Shown in pieces: positions 14,843 to 22,583 of a stretch of DNA of 22,658 nt (position 1 is the first letter of the stretch; the number at the start of each line of letters is the position of its first letter). The translations under genes and the position numbers were made by a program. Where the stretch lies: positions 1 to 22,658 of the forward strand of contig JACZQQ010000014.1 in assembly GCA_022545645.1 (NCBI GenBank), in the 5' to 3' direction. Below the pieces are notes generated by a model. The model made no database searches, was not told the origin of the DNA, and was given only the letters and a program-made list of their open reading frames with translations. Source of the stretch: Acidobacteriota bacterium (GTDB lineage Bacteria > Acidobacteriota > UBA6911 > RPQK01 > JADFOI01).

Positions 14843-15077
14843 CCCGGATTATGCAAAGATTCTCTACTGCCGCGACGAAAGCATCCGGCGTGCTGCACCG
14901 ACTGCGCGACCCGCAAACGGGTACCCCCGACCCGCAAGCGGGTGTCCCCGGCCTCCTCAACGTACTACAGGGAGTACGTTTGCGGTGGCCTCCGGGGCAC
15001 CCGCTTGCGGGTCATGCGCCTTGCCAGGCCGGCGCTTTCGTCGCTTCGTGACGAGAACCTATGCATTGTCCGGCCTA
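14839..15077. repeat. Palindromic MITE-like element, family A, copy 2
   Basis: The left end CTAGCCCGGATTATGCA starts inside the dgt stop codon. The right end (about 15060-15077) is a decayed inverse copy, TATGCATTGTCCGGCCTA. The interior is a long imperfect palindrome. GACCCGCAAGCGGGTGTCCC near 14929 pairs with the inverse copy near 15000, and a central AACGTACT/AGTACGTT hairpin lies near 14958-14981. Much of it is shared with copy 3 at 19376, for example the stretch TTTCGTCGCTTCGTGACGAG. It fills most of the gap between dgt and yceD. Confidence 0.85.
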
Positions 15078-15080
15078 ATG

Positions 15081-15110
15081 TTGACAACCCGAATTGATGT
15101 GAGGTACATT
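15081..15110 (+). promoter_or_regulatory. Promoter for the yceD-rpmF-fab operon
   Basis: A perfect TTGACA (15081-15086) is followed after 18 bases by TACATT (15105-15110, four of six matches). It lies directly after the end of the palindromic element and about 50 bases before yceD. Confidence 0.5.
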
Positions 15111-15160
15111 CATCGTTCTTTCTTGAGAGAATAACCCCTTCATAAGGCACTATAGGCACA

Positions 15161-15697
15161 ATGTTTGTGGATATTAACGAACTCAGGGAGCGGCATGAGC
15201 CCCTTCTCATCGTCAAGGACTTTAGTGAGGAAGAGCTCAACATCGATAACTCCATCAGTGCCTTACAAAATCCTGCTCATTCGGAGGTGAAGGTTTCGTT
15301 GTGGGGGGAGCGTGTGTGTGTGGAGGGAAAACTGGGAGCTGATCTGGTCCTGACCTGCTCGCGCTGCTTGAAGCCCTTTGCCCGAAAGATTCAGAAGGGT
15401 TTTGAGTTGGAATATCGGCCTGACCCTGTGGTCGAGACTGAAGGCGAGGACTTCGGCCTGTCTTACACAGATTTGGAGGTGGGCTTTTATCGAGACGATC
15501 GATTGGATGTTCGAGCCGTCATCTCAGAACAGATCGTTTTGGAAATCCCCATGAAACCCGTCTGCCAGAAGGCCTGTAAAGGTCTGTGCGAACAGTGCGG
15601 TGCCGATCTCAACGAGGGTCCTTGCAACTGCCAACCGCGGAGTATCGACCCCCGATTGGAGCCTTTATTAGAGGTGAAGAGGAGAATGGGCGAGTAG
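15161..15697 (+). CDS. yceD: YceD/DUF177 family protein (23S rRNA accumulation)
   Basis: This 178-residue protein fits the DUF177 family, whose members are needed for normal 23S rRNA accumulation and are nearly always encoded just before ribosomal protein L32. It has the central CSRCL pair (Cys66, Cys69) and the C-terminal Cys-rich stretch (Cys135, 139, 143, 146, 155, 157), which includes LCEQCGADLNEGPCNC and could bind zinc. The family usually sits 10-30 bases from rpmF; here the gap is 297 bases because an inverted-repeat element has been inserted. Confidence 0.92.
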   Translation: MFVDINELRERHEPLLIVKDFSEEELNIDNSISALQNPAHSEVKVSLWGERVCVEGKLGADLVLTCSRCLKPFARKIQKGFELEYRPDPVVETEGEDFGLSYTDLEVGFYRDDRLDVRAVISEQIVLEIPMKPVCQKACKGLCEQCGADLNEGPCNCQPRSIDPRLEPLLEVKRRMGE

Positions 15698-15716
15698 CAA
15701 TGAGAAGAGGAAGACC

Positions 15717-15992
15717 AAGTGTCTACTTCCATAAATGAGATGACGTTTGCTGATAGGGCTTGCGAGGCGAGATCAAGGATCAAGGAGGAGGCGATGCAGG
15801 GACATCGTCGAGGTCGAGGGGCGCACAGATCGCCCGCAACCCCCATCAGCCCGAAGGGTGGCGGCGGGACGGAATCGATTTCTTTGTCGTTCCTCCTCCG
15901 CGATGCACACGACATCGCGTCGTCGTCGCTTCGCGAACTCGACGCCGTCGTGCTTGCCACAGACATCATTGTATGTATTGAAGGAGACACTT
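15717..15992. repeat. 276-bp inverted-repeat element between yceD and rpmF
   Basis: The left end AAGTGTCTACTTCCATAAAT (15717-15736) matches the reverse complement of the right end (15973-15992) at 17 of 20 positions. Inside is a GC-rich imperfect palindrome with a direct repeat GCGATGCA...GACATCG (about 15791-15810 and 15899-15918). There is no open frame with protein-like composition. It splits a normally tight gene pair, and its right end includes AAGGAG, the ribosome binding site of rpmF. Confidence 0.75.
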
Positions 15993-15994
15993 AG

Positions 15995-16177
15995 ATGGCC
16001 AATCCCAAGAGAAGACATTCGAAATCCCGTAGGGGAAAACGACGAGCCCATAACTTTTTGACCACCCCGAATCTCTCAACTTGCAGTCACTGTGGGTCTC
16101 CAGTGCTGCCCCACAGAGTCTGTCCCAATTGCGGTTATTACAAGGATAGACAGGTGATTGAGGTCGAGGAAGTATGA
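15995..16177 (+). CDS. rpmF: Ribosomal protein L32
   Basis: The 60-residue protein is a typical bacterial L32: N-terminal MANPKRRHSKSRRGKRRAH, then the four-Cys zinc site CSHCG and CPNCG (Cys50, Cys53, Cys63-type spacing seen as two CxxC pairs), and the short YYKDRQVIEVEE ending. It is a structural component of the large ribosomal subunit. The start ATG has AAGGAG 8 bases upstream, but this lies inside the right terminal repeat of the preceding element. Confidence 0.96.
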   Translation: MANPKRRHSKSRRGKRRAHNFLTTPNLSTCSHCGSPVLPHRVCPNCGYYKDRQVIEVEEV

Positions 16178-16205
16178 TCTCTCGCTTTCGTGCCTTCGTG
16201 ATGTC

Positions 16206-17129
16206 GTGATCGCCTTCGTTTTCCCAGGCCAGGGTTCTCAGTACAGTGGAATGGGGCGGGACGTGGCCGCGGAGTTTGCGGAAGCTGGAGAGGTGTTTGC
16301 CCAGGCGGACGGGGCCCTGGGCTTTTCTCTCAGCCAGCTTTGCTTTGAAGGGTCCGAGGACGAGCTTCAACTGACTGAGACCACTCAACCGGCGGTGCTG
16401 ACGACTTCCGTCGCTCTCTTTAGAATCCTTGAAAGGCAGCAAATATTGCCAGATTTTGTGGCGGGACACAGTCTTGGAGAGTATTCTGCGCTAGTGGCTG
16501 CCGGCGGACTCGACTTTGAGGATGCTGTCCGCCTGGTTCACCAGAGAGGTCGCTTCATGCAAGAAGCGGTGCCTGTTGGGGAAGGAGCTATGGCAGCAGT
16601 TCTGGGTTTGAAAAGAGAGGTGGTAGAGAGTGTTTGCCAGGAGGCGGCCCAGGGTGAGGTGGTTTCTGCAGCCAACATCAATTCTGCCGATCAGATTGTG
16701 ATTTCCGGCCACCGCCCAGCCGTGGAGCGAGCCGGTGATCTGGCCCGCCAGAGGGGAGCCCGAAAAGTACTCTCTCTGGCCGTGAGTGCTCCCTTTCACT
16801 GCGCATTGATGAGGCCCGCTGAGGAACGCCTTTCCGAAGTCATCCAGGATATTGCCTTCCATGATCTCAAGATTCCGCTGGTGAATAACGTCGAAGCCCG
16901 AAAAGTGACCCGAGGGGAGGAAGCACGTCAGGGGTTGGTGAAACAGGTTTCCGCTGCCGTGCTCTGGTGCGACTGTATCCAGCAGATGGTCCGAGCCGGT
17001 GTATCGACCTTTGTCGAGGTGGGACCGGGTAAGGCGCTCAAGGGTCTCATTCGGAAAATCGCCCCTTCCGTTCAAACACACAGTATTGAAAATCGAGAAC
17101 AATTGGAAGCTTATGCACGACTTTTCTAA
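16206..17129 (+). CDS. fabD: Malonyl-CoA:acyl carrier protein transacylase
   Basis: FabD moves malonyl groups from CoA to acyl carrier protein, the step that feeds chain extension. From GTG at 16206 it is 307 residues and starts MIAFVFPGQGSQ, the usual beginning of the family. The catalytic Ser89 is in GHSLGEYSALVAAG, Arg116 in QRGRF and His198 in SAPFHCALM. There is no good Shine-Dalgarno before 16206. The alternative TTG at 16158 overlaps rpmF and would add 16 residues unlike the family. The end overlaps fabG by 17 bases. plsX and fabH, which usually stand between rpmF and fabD, are absent. Confidence 0.92.
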   Translation: MIAFVFPGQGSQYSGMGRDVAAEFAEAGEVFAQADGALGFSLSQLCFEGSEDELQLTETTQPAVLTTSVALFRILERQQILPDFVAGHSLGEYSALVAAGGLDFEDAVRLVHQRGRFMQEAVPVGEGAMAAVLGLKREVVESVCQEAAQGEVVSAANINSADQIVISGHRPAVERAGDLARQRGARKVLSLAVSAPFHCALMRPAEERLSEVIQDIAFHDLKIPLVNNVEARKVTRGEEARQGLVKQVSAAVLWCDCIQQMVRAGVSTFVEVGPGKALKGLIRKIAPSVQTHSIENREQLEAYARLF

Positions 17130-17856
17130 CCAGGTTGTGCTGGTGACGGGCGCATCACGGGGAATCGGGCGAAAGGTGGCCGAGGAGTTCGCTTCTCGCG
17201 GAGCCTATGTCGTGATGACCAGCCGCTCCCAAGCCCATATTGAAGCCGCTGCCCAGGAGATTCGTGAAAAGGGCGGAGAAGCGCTGGCGGCGGCGATGGA
17301 TGTGGGCCAGCCGGATCAAGTCCGAAGTGCCCTCTCAGGCATCGGGGAGAATGTTGAAAAGGTGGACATTCTGGTCAACAATGCCGGTGTGGCCCGGGAC
17401 AGTCTGATTCTTCGAATGAAGGACGAGGAGTGGGCCCAGGTACTGAGGACCAACCTGGACGGTCTTTTCTATGTGACTCGCCAGGTGGTTGCAGGAATGG
17501 TTCGCCAGCGCTACGGCCGGGTGATCAACATCACTTCAGTGGTGGCTCAAATGGGCAACCCTGGACAGGTGAATTATGCCAGCAGCAAAGCGGGAATCAT
17601 TGGATTTACCAAAGCCCTGGCGCGGGAAGTGGCCTCCCGCAACATTACCGTCAATGCGATTGCTCCGGGGTTTATTGAGACCGATATGACGGCTGAGATG
17701 GGACCCGAGATGAAGGAGGAACTCCAGAAAAGCATCCCTCTGAAAAGGCTCGGAGGTGTTGAGGATGTCGCCCATGGGGTCCTTTTCCTGGCCTCAAAAG
17801 AGGCTGGATATGTCACTGGGCATGTGCTAAATATAAACGGCGGGATGTATATGTAA
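17113..17856 (+). CDS. fabG: 3-oxoacyl-[acyl carrier protein] reductase
   Basis: A 247-residue short-chain dehydrogenase that reduces 3-oxoacyl-ACP with NADPH. It has the nucleotide-binding TGASRGIG (12-19), NNAG (89-92), and the catalytic Asn114, Ser142, Tyr155 and Lys159 (YASSK). I chose ATG at 17113, which gives the standard short N-terminus; it overlaps the fabD end by 17 bases, implying coupling. The C-terminal INGGMYM is typical of FabG, and the position between fabD and acpP supports it over other short-chain dehydrogenases. Confidence 0.96.
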   Translation: MHDFSNQVVLVTGASRGIGRKVAEEFASRGAYVVMTSRSQAHIEAAAQEIREKGGEALAAAMDVGQPDQVRSALSGIGENVEKVDILVNNAGVARDSLILRMKDEEWAQVLRTNLDGLFYVTRQVVAGMVRQRYGRVINITSVVAQMGNPGQVNYASSKAGIIGFTKALAREVASRNITVNAIAPGFIETDMTAEMGPEMKEELQKSIPLKRLGGVEDVAHGVLFLASKEAGYVTGHVLNINGGMYM

Positions 17857-17882
17857 CCGTCGCGAAAGCGAATGGAGGAGAA

Positions 17883-18119
17883 ATGGCATCAGTAGAAGTA
17901 AGCGTGAAAGCGATCATCGTGGATCAACTGGGGGCCAACGAAGCTGATGTAACCCCCGATGCGCATTTTGTAGATGACCTTGGAGCGGACTCGTTGGATA
18001 CGGTTGAATTGGTGATGAAATTTGAAGAGGACTTCGATATTGAGATTCCGGACGAGGACGCTGAAAAGATTCAGACCGTGCAAGACGCCGTCGACTACAT
18101 CAACGCTCATCAGAAATAA
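17883..18119 (+). CDS. acpP: Acyl carrier protein
   Basis: A 78-residue acidic protein with the phosphopantetheine attachment site Ser37 in GADSLDTVE. It carries the growing acyl chain for FabD, FabG and FabF. GGAGGAG lies just before the ATG, the strongest ribosome binding site in the operon, which fits the high amount of ACP that cells need. Confidence 0.97.
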   Translation: MASVEVSVKAIIVDQLGANEADVTPDAHFVDDLGADSLDTVELVMKFEEDFDIEIPDEDAEKIQTVQDAVDYINAHQK

Positions 18120-18134
18120 GTTCTGGAGTTCACC

Positions 18135-19379
18135 TTGAAAAGAAGGGTCGTGCTGACAGGCGTGGGTCTGGTTTCGGCCTTGGGTCTGGACACGGAAAGT
18201 ACGTGGAGTGGTCTGCTTCAGGGCAAGAGTGGAGTGGGCCCCATCACTCACTTTGACGCCAGTGACTTCTCCTCCAGAATCGCCGCCGAAGTCAAGGACC
18301 TCGATCCGCTGGATTACGTGGACACCAAGAATGCGCGCAAGATGGACCTTTTCATCCTGTACGCCATCGTGGCCAGCGACGTTGCTGTCAAGAGTGCCTG
18401 CTTGAGTATCACCAAGGAGAATGCGGAGAGGATAGGAGTCTATATAGGTTCCGGCATCGGAGGATTCGGTACCATTGAAGCACAGCATACGAATTACCTG
18501 AACAAGGGTCCCCGAAAGATCTCCCCATTCTTCATTCCAGCCAGCATTAGTAACCTGGCCACAGGGCAGGTCTCGATTCGGCTGGGGACCACCGGTCCCA
18601 ATTCCGCGACTTGTACCGCCTGTTCAGCGGGCTGCCACGCCATTGGGGACTCCTTCAAGATCATCGAACGCGGTGCCGCCGATGTGATGATCGCAGGGGG
18701 TTCGGAAGCGGCCATTACTCCCATGGGAGTGGGAGGGTTTGCGGCCATGAGGGCGCTCTCCACTCGCAATGATGAACCGGAGCGGGCCAGTCGACCCTTC
18801 GACCGCGATCGGGACGGGTTTGTGATCGGTGAGGGTTCGGGTATTGTTGTTTTAGAAGAGTTGGAGCACGCCCGCCGGCGAGATGCTCAGATTCTTGCTG
18901 AGATCGTGGGTTATGGCATGAGCGGGGATGCGTACCATATCACCGCTCCTCCGGAGGATGGTTCCGGGGCGACTCGGGTCATGAGAGCCACTCTCGAGGA
19001 CGCTGGTGTGGATCCTACCGAAGTCGACTACATCAATGCCCATGGAACCAGCACTCCACCCAATGACCGCATCGAGACAAGAGCCATCAAGGCTGTCTTC
19101 TCCGACCACGCTTACAAGCTGGCCATCAGCTCCACCAAGTCGATGACCGGTCACCTTCTGGGCGCCGCCGGCGGATTGGAAGCAGGGGTCAGCGTTCTTG
19201 TCCTCCGTGATCAAATCATCCCTCCTACCATCAACCTGGAGAATCCGGATCCAGACTGTGACCTGGATTATGTGCCCGGTACGGCGCGCAAGGCAGAGAT
19301 TCGCTATGTCCTGTCCAGCTCATTCGGATTCGGGGGCACGAATGCCTGCATTCTGCTCAAGAGATATCCGGATCACTAG
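18135..19379 (+). CDS. fabF: 3-oxoacyl-[acyl carrier protein] synthase II
   Basis: A 414-residue condensing enzyme that elongates acyl-ACP with malonyl-ACP. The catalytic set is Cys163 (TACSAG), His303 (NAHGTSTPPND), Lys335 and His340 (KSMTGHLLGAAGG), plus the glycine-rich SSSFGFGGTNA end. The start is TTG at 18135, giving MKRRVVLTGVG as in the family, with CTGGAG upstream. Its TAG stop is shared with the left end of the family A element, copy 3. As no FabH is encoded nearby, initiation must rely on an enzyme elsewhere or on FabF-type decarboxylation; this is inference. Confidence 0.96.
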   Translation: MKRRVVLTGVGLVSALGLDTESTWSGLLQGKSGVGPITHFDASDFSSRIAAEVKDLDPLDYVDTKNARKMDLFILYAIVASDVAVKSACLSITKENAERIGVYIGSGIGGFGTIEAQHTNYLNKGPRKISPFFIPASISNLATGQVSIRLGTTGPNSATCTACSAGCHAIGDSFKIIERGAADVMIAGGSEAAITPMGVGGFAAMRALSTRNDEPERASRPFDRDRDGFVIGEGSGIVVLEELEHARRRDAQILAEIVGYGMSGDAYHITAPPEDGSGATRVMRATLEDAGVDPTEVDYINAHGTSTPPNDRIETRAIKAVFSDHAYKLAISSTKSMTGHLLGAAGGLEAGVSVLVLRDQIIPPTINLENPDPDCDLDYVPGTARKAEIRYVLSSSFGFGGTNACILLKRYPDH

Positions 19380-19569
19380 CCCGGATTATGCATAAATTCT
19401 CTACTGCAGCGACGAAATCATCCGGCGTGCGTTGCGCACCGCCCGTGTTGCGCTCGGTCGGCCTCCTCAACGTACTGCAGAGAGTACGTTTGCGGGGGCC
19501 TTCGTCGCGCGCCTTGTCAGTTCGGCGTTTTCGTCGCTTCGTGACGAGAACCTATGCATAATCCGGGCC
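19376..19569. repeat. Palindromic MITE-like element, family A, copy 3
   Basis: The left end CTAGCCCGGATTATGCATA begins inside the fabF stop codon, and the right end TATGCATAATCCGGGC lies at about 19553-19568. The central AACGTACT...AGTACGTT hairpin and the TTTCGTCGCTTCGTGACGAG stretch are shared with copy 2, but the CCCGCAAGCGGG inner stem of copy 2 is missing. It fills the gap between fabF and pyrF. Confidence 0.85.
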
Positions 19570-19606
19570 ACACCTCTGTGTTATTCTGTGGTCCTGGACC
19601 TGATTT

Positions 19607-20332
19607 ATGTCACCGGATGCCAAGGCCGAGCAGTTGATTGTGGCTCTTGATGTTTCGACTCAAGAGAAGGCCACCCAATTGGTACGGACATTGAAGGACC
19701 AGGTGGGTTACTTCAAGATCGGCCTTCAACTCTTCACGGCTGCCGGGCCCACCGTCGTCCGGAAGATCCTTCAAGAAGGGGTCCAGGTCTTCCTCGACCT
19801 CAAGTTTCATGACATTCCGAATACGGTCACTCAGGCCGCCCTGGAAGCGGCCCGCCTGGGCGCTCACATGATGACCCTCCACAGTCTAGGTGGAGAAGTC
19901 ATGATGAAACAGACCCGTGAAACACTTCAGGAGTACTCTCTAAGAGAACAATGGCCCTGTCCCAAGCTGTTGGGGGTCACGATCCTCACCAGCATTGACC
20001 CACAAATGCTTTCTTCCCTGGGAATTGCTCATTCCCTGGATCAGGAAGTTTTGCGTTTGGCTCGATCGGCTCAAGAAGCTGGACTGGACGGAATCGTTTC
20101 CTCCCCGCGCGAACTGCCTTTGCTCCGACAGGAATGGCCGGAAGGATTCCTCCTGGTGACACCGGGTATTCGCTCAGGGAAAACGAAAGGTGACGACCAA
20201 CGTCGCACCATGACCGCTTCTGAGGCCCTGGCCGCTGGTGCCGATTATCTTGTGGTGGGACGACCGATCGTTCAATCCCAAGATCCCGTCCAGGCAGTTC
20301 AAACACTTCTTGGAGAAATTTCTATCGGATAA
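19607..20332 (+). CDS. pyrF: Orotidine 5'-phosphate decarboxylase
   Basis: The 241-residue enzyme makes UMP from OMP, the last step of de novo pyrimidine synthesis. It has Asp15 in IVALDVS, Lys38 in FKIGLQL, the catalytic DxKxxD (Asp64, Lys66, Asp69) in FLDLKFHDIPNTV, VTPGIR, and the phosphate-binding DYLVVGRPI near the end. Length fits the bacterial subfamily. The Shine-Dalgarno is weak (GGACC). It lies 38 bases after the repeat element, so its promoter is probably at or beside the element end. Confidence 0.95.
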   Translation: MSPDAKAEQLIVALDVSTQEKATQLVRTLKDQVGYFKIGLQLFTAAGPTVVRKILQEGVQVFLDLKFHDIPNTVTQAALEAARLGAHMMTLHSLGGEVMMKQTRETLQEYSLREQWPCPKLLGVTILTSIDPQMLSSLGIAHSLDQEVLRLARSAQEAGLDGIVSSPRELPLLRQEWPEGFLLVTPGIRSGKTKGDDQRRTMTASEALAAGADYLVVGRPIVQSQDPVQAVQTLLGEISIG

Positions 20333-20359
20333 ATCATCCATCTCGGTTAAACTGGGGCC

Positions 20360-20923
20360 ATGAAAAAGCTCTTCTTGAGTTGTCTTTTGTTTCTTTTCTG
20401 CAGTTGGGTGTCCGGCCGGGCACTCCAAAGAGAGTCTCCCGAATCCTCACGTTGTCACGTTTTCATCGACGATCAGAACATTTGGACCCTCGAGATTATT
20501 GAGGATCGAGGCGGGGAGATCGTGCCGATCGTCAACATCATCACCTTTTCACGCGGAGAATGGGACTTTAGACCCCGAGAAATTCATTTCTATAACGGGG
20601 ATCAGGAGACTCGGGCAGAGAAGTTTTCGATGGACACGGGGGTTCCCGGCGAGCCCTACCTGATGGAATATCTCAGAGTCCTGGGGAACAGCTTTCTCGG
20701 TCTGGACCTGTTGGGAGATTTCGACGATTTTGCCGAACCCACACAAGTCGTTATCGATCTCGGAGAAGATCGTTTCCAACTGGAGCCTCTAGAATGCATG
20801 GATTTTGAGGCTCTGGCGGGAAAAATCGACCAAATCAATTTCAACAGCCCCAACCTTTGGGAAGATTTCGAGGTCCTTCGGATCGAGTTTATGGGCCAAA
20901 AAATGCCCCTCCCCGTCGAGTAG
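20360..20923 (+). CDS. Exported protein of unknown function
   Basis: I do not recognise this 187-residue protein. It begins with a clear signal peptide (MKK, then a hydrophobic stretch to about residue 18), and the mature part is acidic and rich in aromatic residues with alternating beta-strand-like patterns. No catalytic motif is visible, and only two Cys (32 and 145) occur in the mature part. It starts 27 bases after pyrF on the same strand and is probably co-transcribed with it. A periplasmic location is likely. Confidence 0.75.
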   Translation: MKKLFLSCLLFLFCSWVSGRALQRESPESSRCHVFIDDQNIWTLEIIEDRGGEIVPIVNIITFSRGEWDFRPREIHFYNGDQETRAEKFSMDTGVPGEPYLMEYLRVLGNSFLGLDLLGDFDDFAEPTQVVIDLGEDRFQLEPLECMDFEALAGKIDQINFNSPNLWEDFEVLRIEFMGQKMPLPVE

Positions 20924-20925
20924 GG

Positions 20926-20971
20926 TGAGTGGGGGACTGTCCCCACACTCAGGACCGCGCGCGAAGCGCGC
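20926..20971. terminator. Two hairpins between convergent genes
   Basis: The first stem is TGAGTGGGGGA (20926-20936) with TCCCCACACTCA (20940-20951), one bulge, loop CTG. The second is GCGCGC (20957-20962) and GCGCGC (20966-20971) around GAA. They fill the 51 bases between the stop of the exported protein gene and that of the lipid kinase gene and probably end both transcripts, though no T-run is seen. The GGGACTGTCCC core also looks like a REP palindrome. Confidence 0.55.
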
Positions 20972-20974
20972 CAG

Positions 20975-21838
20975 TCAGGGAACGACCACCTGGAGACCCT
21001 CACTGGAGGACGAAAACTCCATGGGACACTGGCCGATCAATTCGCCATCCATTTGGATAGGAACCGGGCGATCACTCGATACCTTCAGGTGCTGAACCTT
21101 TCGATAGAGGACATCGGGATAGCGAAGGTGTCTTCCCGACAGAACGCCCCAAAGATAGAGAAGATAGCGCCACCTTTTTCGGCTGGTGAATAGGCACACG
21201 TCCAAACAGTTTTCCTGAACACTGGCCTTTGGGGTAAAGTGTAATTCCCCTCCATAGTTTCGGGCGTTACCAATCACAGCAAAGGTCCCCTGGTGCACTT
21301 CTCCTTCCCAACTCAACTCGAAGGGAGTCATCGGATACTTCAAAAGGGCTACCTGAGCGGCCAACCAGTAAGCACCCATGCCCAACGCTTTTTTCATGTG
21401 TTGACCCGTTCTGGAAATCACCTCGCCATCAAAACCGATGCCCGCCATCAGGTGAAAATAGCGACCCTTGGCCCACCCCAGGTGGATTTTTTGCAATTTC
21501 CTTCGAGGCACCAGCGACAGCGCTCGTTCCGGGTCCCTGGGGATACCCAGTTCTCGAGCCAGCACGTTGGTGGTACCCGCCGGTAAAAGAGCCACGGGAA
21601 TCTTCCATCTCACCGCTTCCGGGATCACCTTATGGAGGGTTCCATCACCACCATAAACGATGAGCAAATCCTTATTCTCCAGATTCAGCCCCGCAGAAAC
21701 GTCTTGTGATGGTTGAGTGATGGCGGTCTCAGCTCGGATTCCGTAGCGATAGAGGTTCCTGAGTAATGCTTTCAGCCGCTTTTCGGAAAGAGGGAATCGA
21801 CCGGCGGCGGGGTTGTAGAGTAAGAGGGCATTGCTCAT
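20975..21838 (-). CDS. Diacylglycerol kinase-family lipid kinase
   Basis: A 287-residue protein of the DAGK catalytic-domain family (YegS/DgkB-like), which phosphorylates diacylglycerol or related lipids using ATP. The N-terminal LLLYNPAAGR, the nucleotide motif GGDGT (63-67) and PAGTTNVLARELGIP (86-100) are diagnostic. The C-terminal half has the expected beta-sandwich pattern, with the GIGFDGE and IQMDGE stretches. The exact lipid substrate cannot be read from the sequence. It may recycle diacylglycerol released during envelope synthesis. Confidence 0.92.
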   Translation of the reverse strand: MSNALLLYNPAAGRFPLSEKRLKALLRNLYRYGIRAETAITQPSQDVSAGLNLENKDLLIVYGGDGTLHKVIPEAVRWKIPVALLPAGTTNVLARELGIPRDPERALSLVPRRKLQKIHLGWAKGRYFHLMAGIGFDGEVISRTGQHMKKALGMGAYWLAAQVALLKYPMTPFELSWEGEVHQGTFAVIGNARNYGGELHFTPKASVQENCLDVCLFTSRKRWRYLLYLWGVLSGRHLRYPDVLYRKVQHLKVSSDRPVPIQMDGELIGQCPMEFSSSSEGLQVVVP

Positions 21839-21905
21839 GAGCTTCTTACTGAAGCGGGGAACCCGTCCGCCCTGACTGCGTTCCGCTCCATCGGACTACC
21901 CGATA

Positions 21906-22027
21906 GGGGTCAGCCGGTGGCTGACCCGAGTGGCACGAGTGACACATTCTTTCCCAGCGTGGCTTCGGTTTTGCCATCCAAATCGTTCGGGTGAGCCACT
22001 CGTGGCTAGCCACCGGCTCGCCCCTAC
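21906..22027. repeat. Composite palindromic element (BIME-like), copy 2
   Basis: This is the inverse-orientation counterpart of the element at 531-630. A perfect hairpin with arms GGGTCAGCC (21907-21915) and GGCTGACCC (21919-21927) faces a related but altered one. In the latter, CACCGGCTCGCCCC (22011-22024) is intact while its partner arm is interrupted by a small inner palindrome, GAGCCACTCGTGGCT (21993-22007). It fills the gap between the M23 peptidase and lipid kinase genes. Confidence 0.7.
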
Positions 22028-22064
22028 CCCGCTTCGTCACCAGAATTATGAATCATCCCGGCTG

Positions 22065-22583
22065 CTAATCCGTTTGGGAAGTACGGCTGAGGAAAGGCTC
22101 AATCTCCGGAATGGATGCCAACCGCTTCATGAGCTCATCACGGAGTAACACGAACTGGTTCCAATATTCTTTTTCGACCCCCCGATCCGAGGGTAAAGCT
22201 GCAAGTTCCTTGGGATTGACATATTTGCCGCTTCGATTCTGCACCCGATAATCGAGATGGGGAGCCGTAGAAAGGCCGGTGGATCCAACTCTCCCGATTC
22301 GCTCTCCCTGCCTGACTCTCTGGCCCCGGCGAACATCCATACGAGAGAGATGGGCATAGCCGGTGATGTAGCCATTGGGGTGACGAACCCTCACCAGGTT
22401 GCCAAATCCTCCCTTTCGGGCGGCAAAAATCACGGTTCCATCGGCTGAAGCCAGGACGGGAGTTCCCCGGGGAGCACCGTAGTCGACTCCCAGATGAGGG
22501 CGTCTCTTCTTTAAAATGGGATGATAGCGCGAAGGAGAGAACCTGGATGTGATACGGCGATCAAAGGCAAATGGGGCCCTCAA
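22065..22583 (-). CDS. M23-family peptidase (peptidoglycan endopeptidase), C-terminal part
   Basis: The frame encodes the LytM/M23 domain. It has the first zinc site HLGVD (His30, Asp34), His78 in GYAHLSRMD, and PHLDYRV (His109, Asp111), where many relatives have HLH; the HLD form occurs in a known subfamily. Such enzymes cut peptide cross-links in the cell wall. As read, it can only start at TTG 22583, which would cut off the N-terminal region normally present. A one-base difference in a run of six T (22582-22587) would join it to an upstream frame that stays open to the window edge. I therefore think the real gene begins outside the window. Confidence 0.88.
   Translation of the reverse strand: MRAPFAFDRRITSRFSPSRYHPILKKRRPHLGVDYGAPRGTPVLASADGTVIFAARKGGFGNLVRVRHPNGYITGYAHLSRMDVRRGQRVRQGERIGRVGSTGLSTAPHLDYRVQNRSGKYVNPKELAALPSDRGVEKEYWNQFVLLRDELMKRLASIPEIEPFLSRTSQTD

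Noticed and set aside
14835..15134. Open frames of 66 to 99 codons within the element after dgt
   Set aside because: They fall inside palindromic repeat DNA, have low-complexity translations and no ribosome site.
15719..16061. Several overlapping frames of 70 to 100 codons between yceD and rpmF
   Set aside because: All cover the inverted-repeat element and one runs into rpmF in another frame; translations are Arg/Ser-rich and unlike real proteins.
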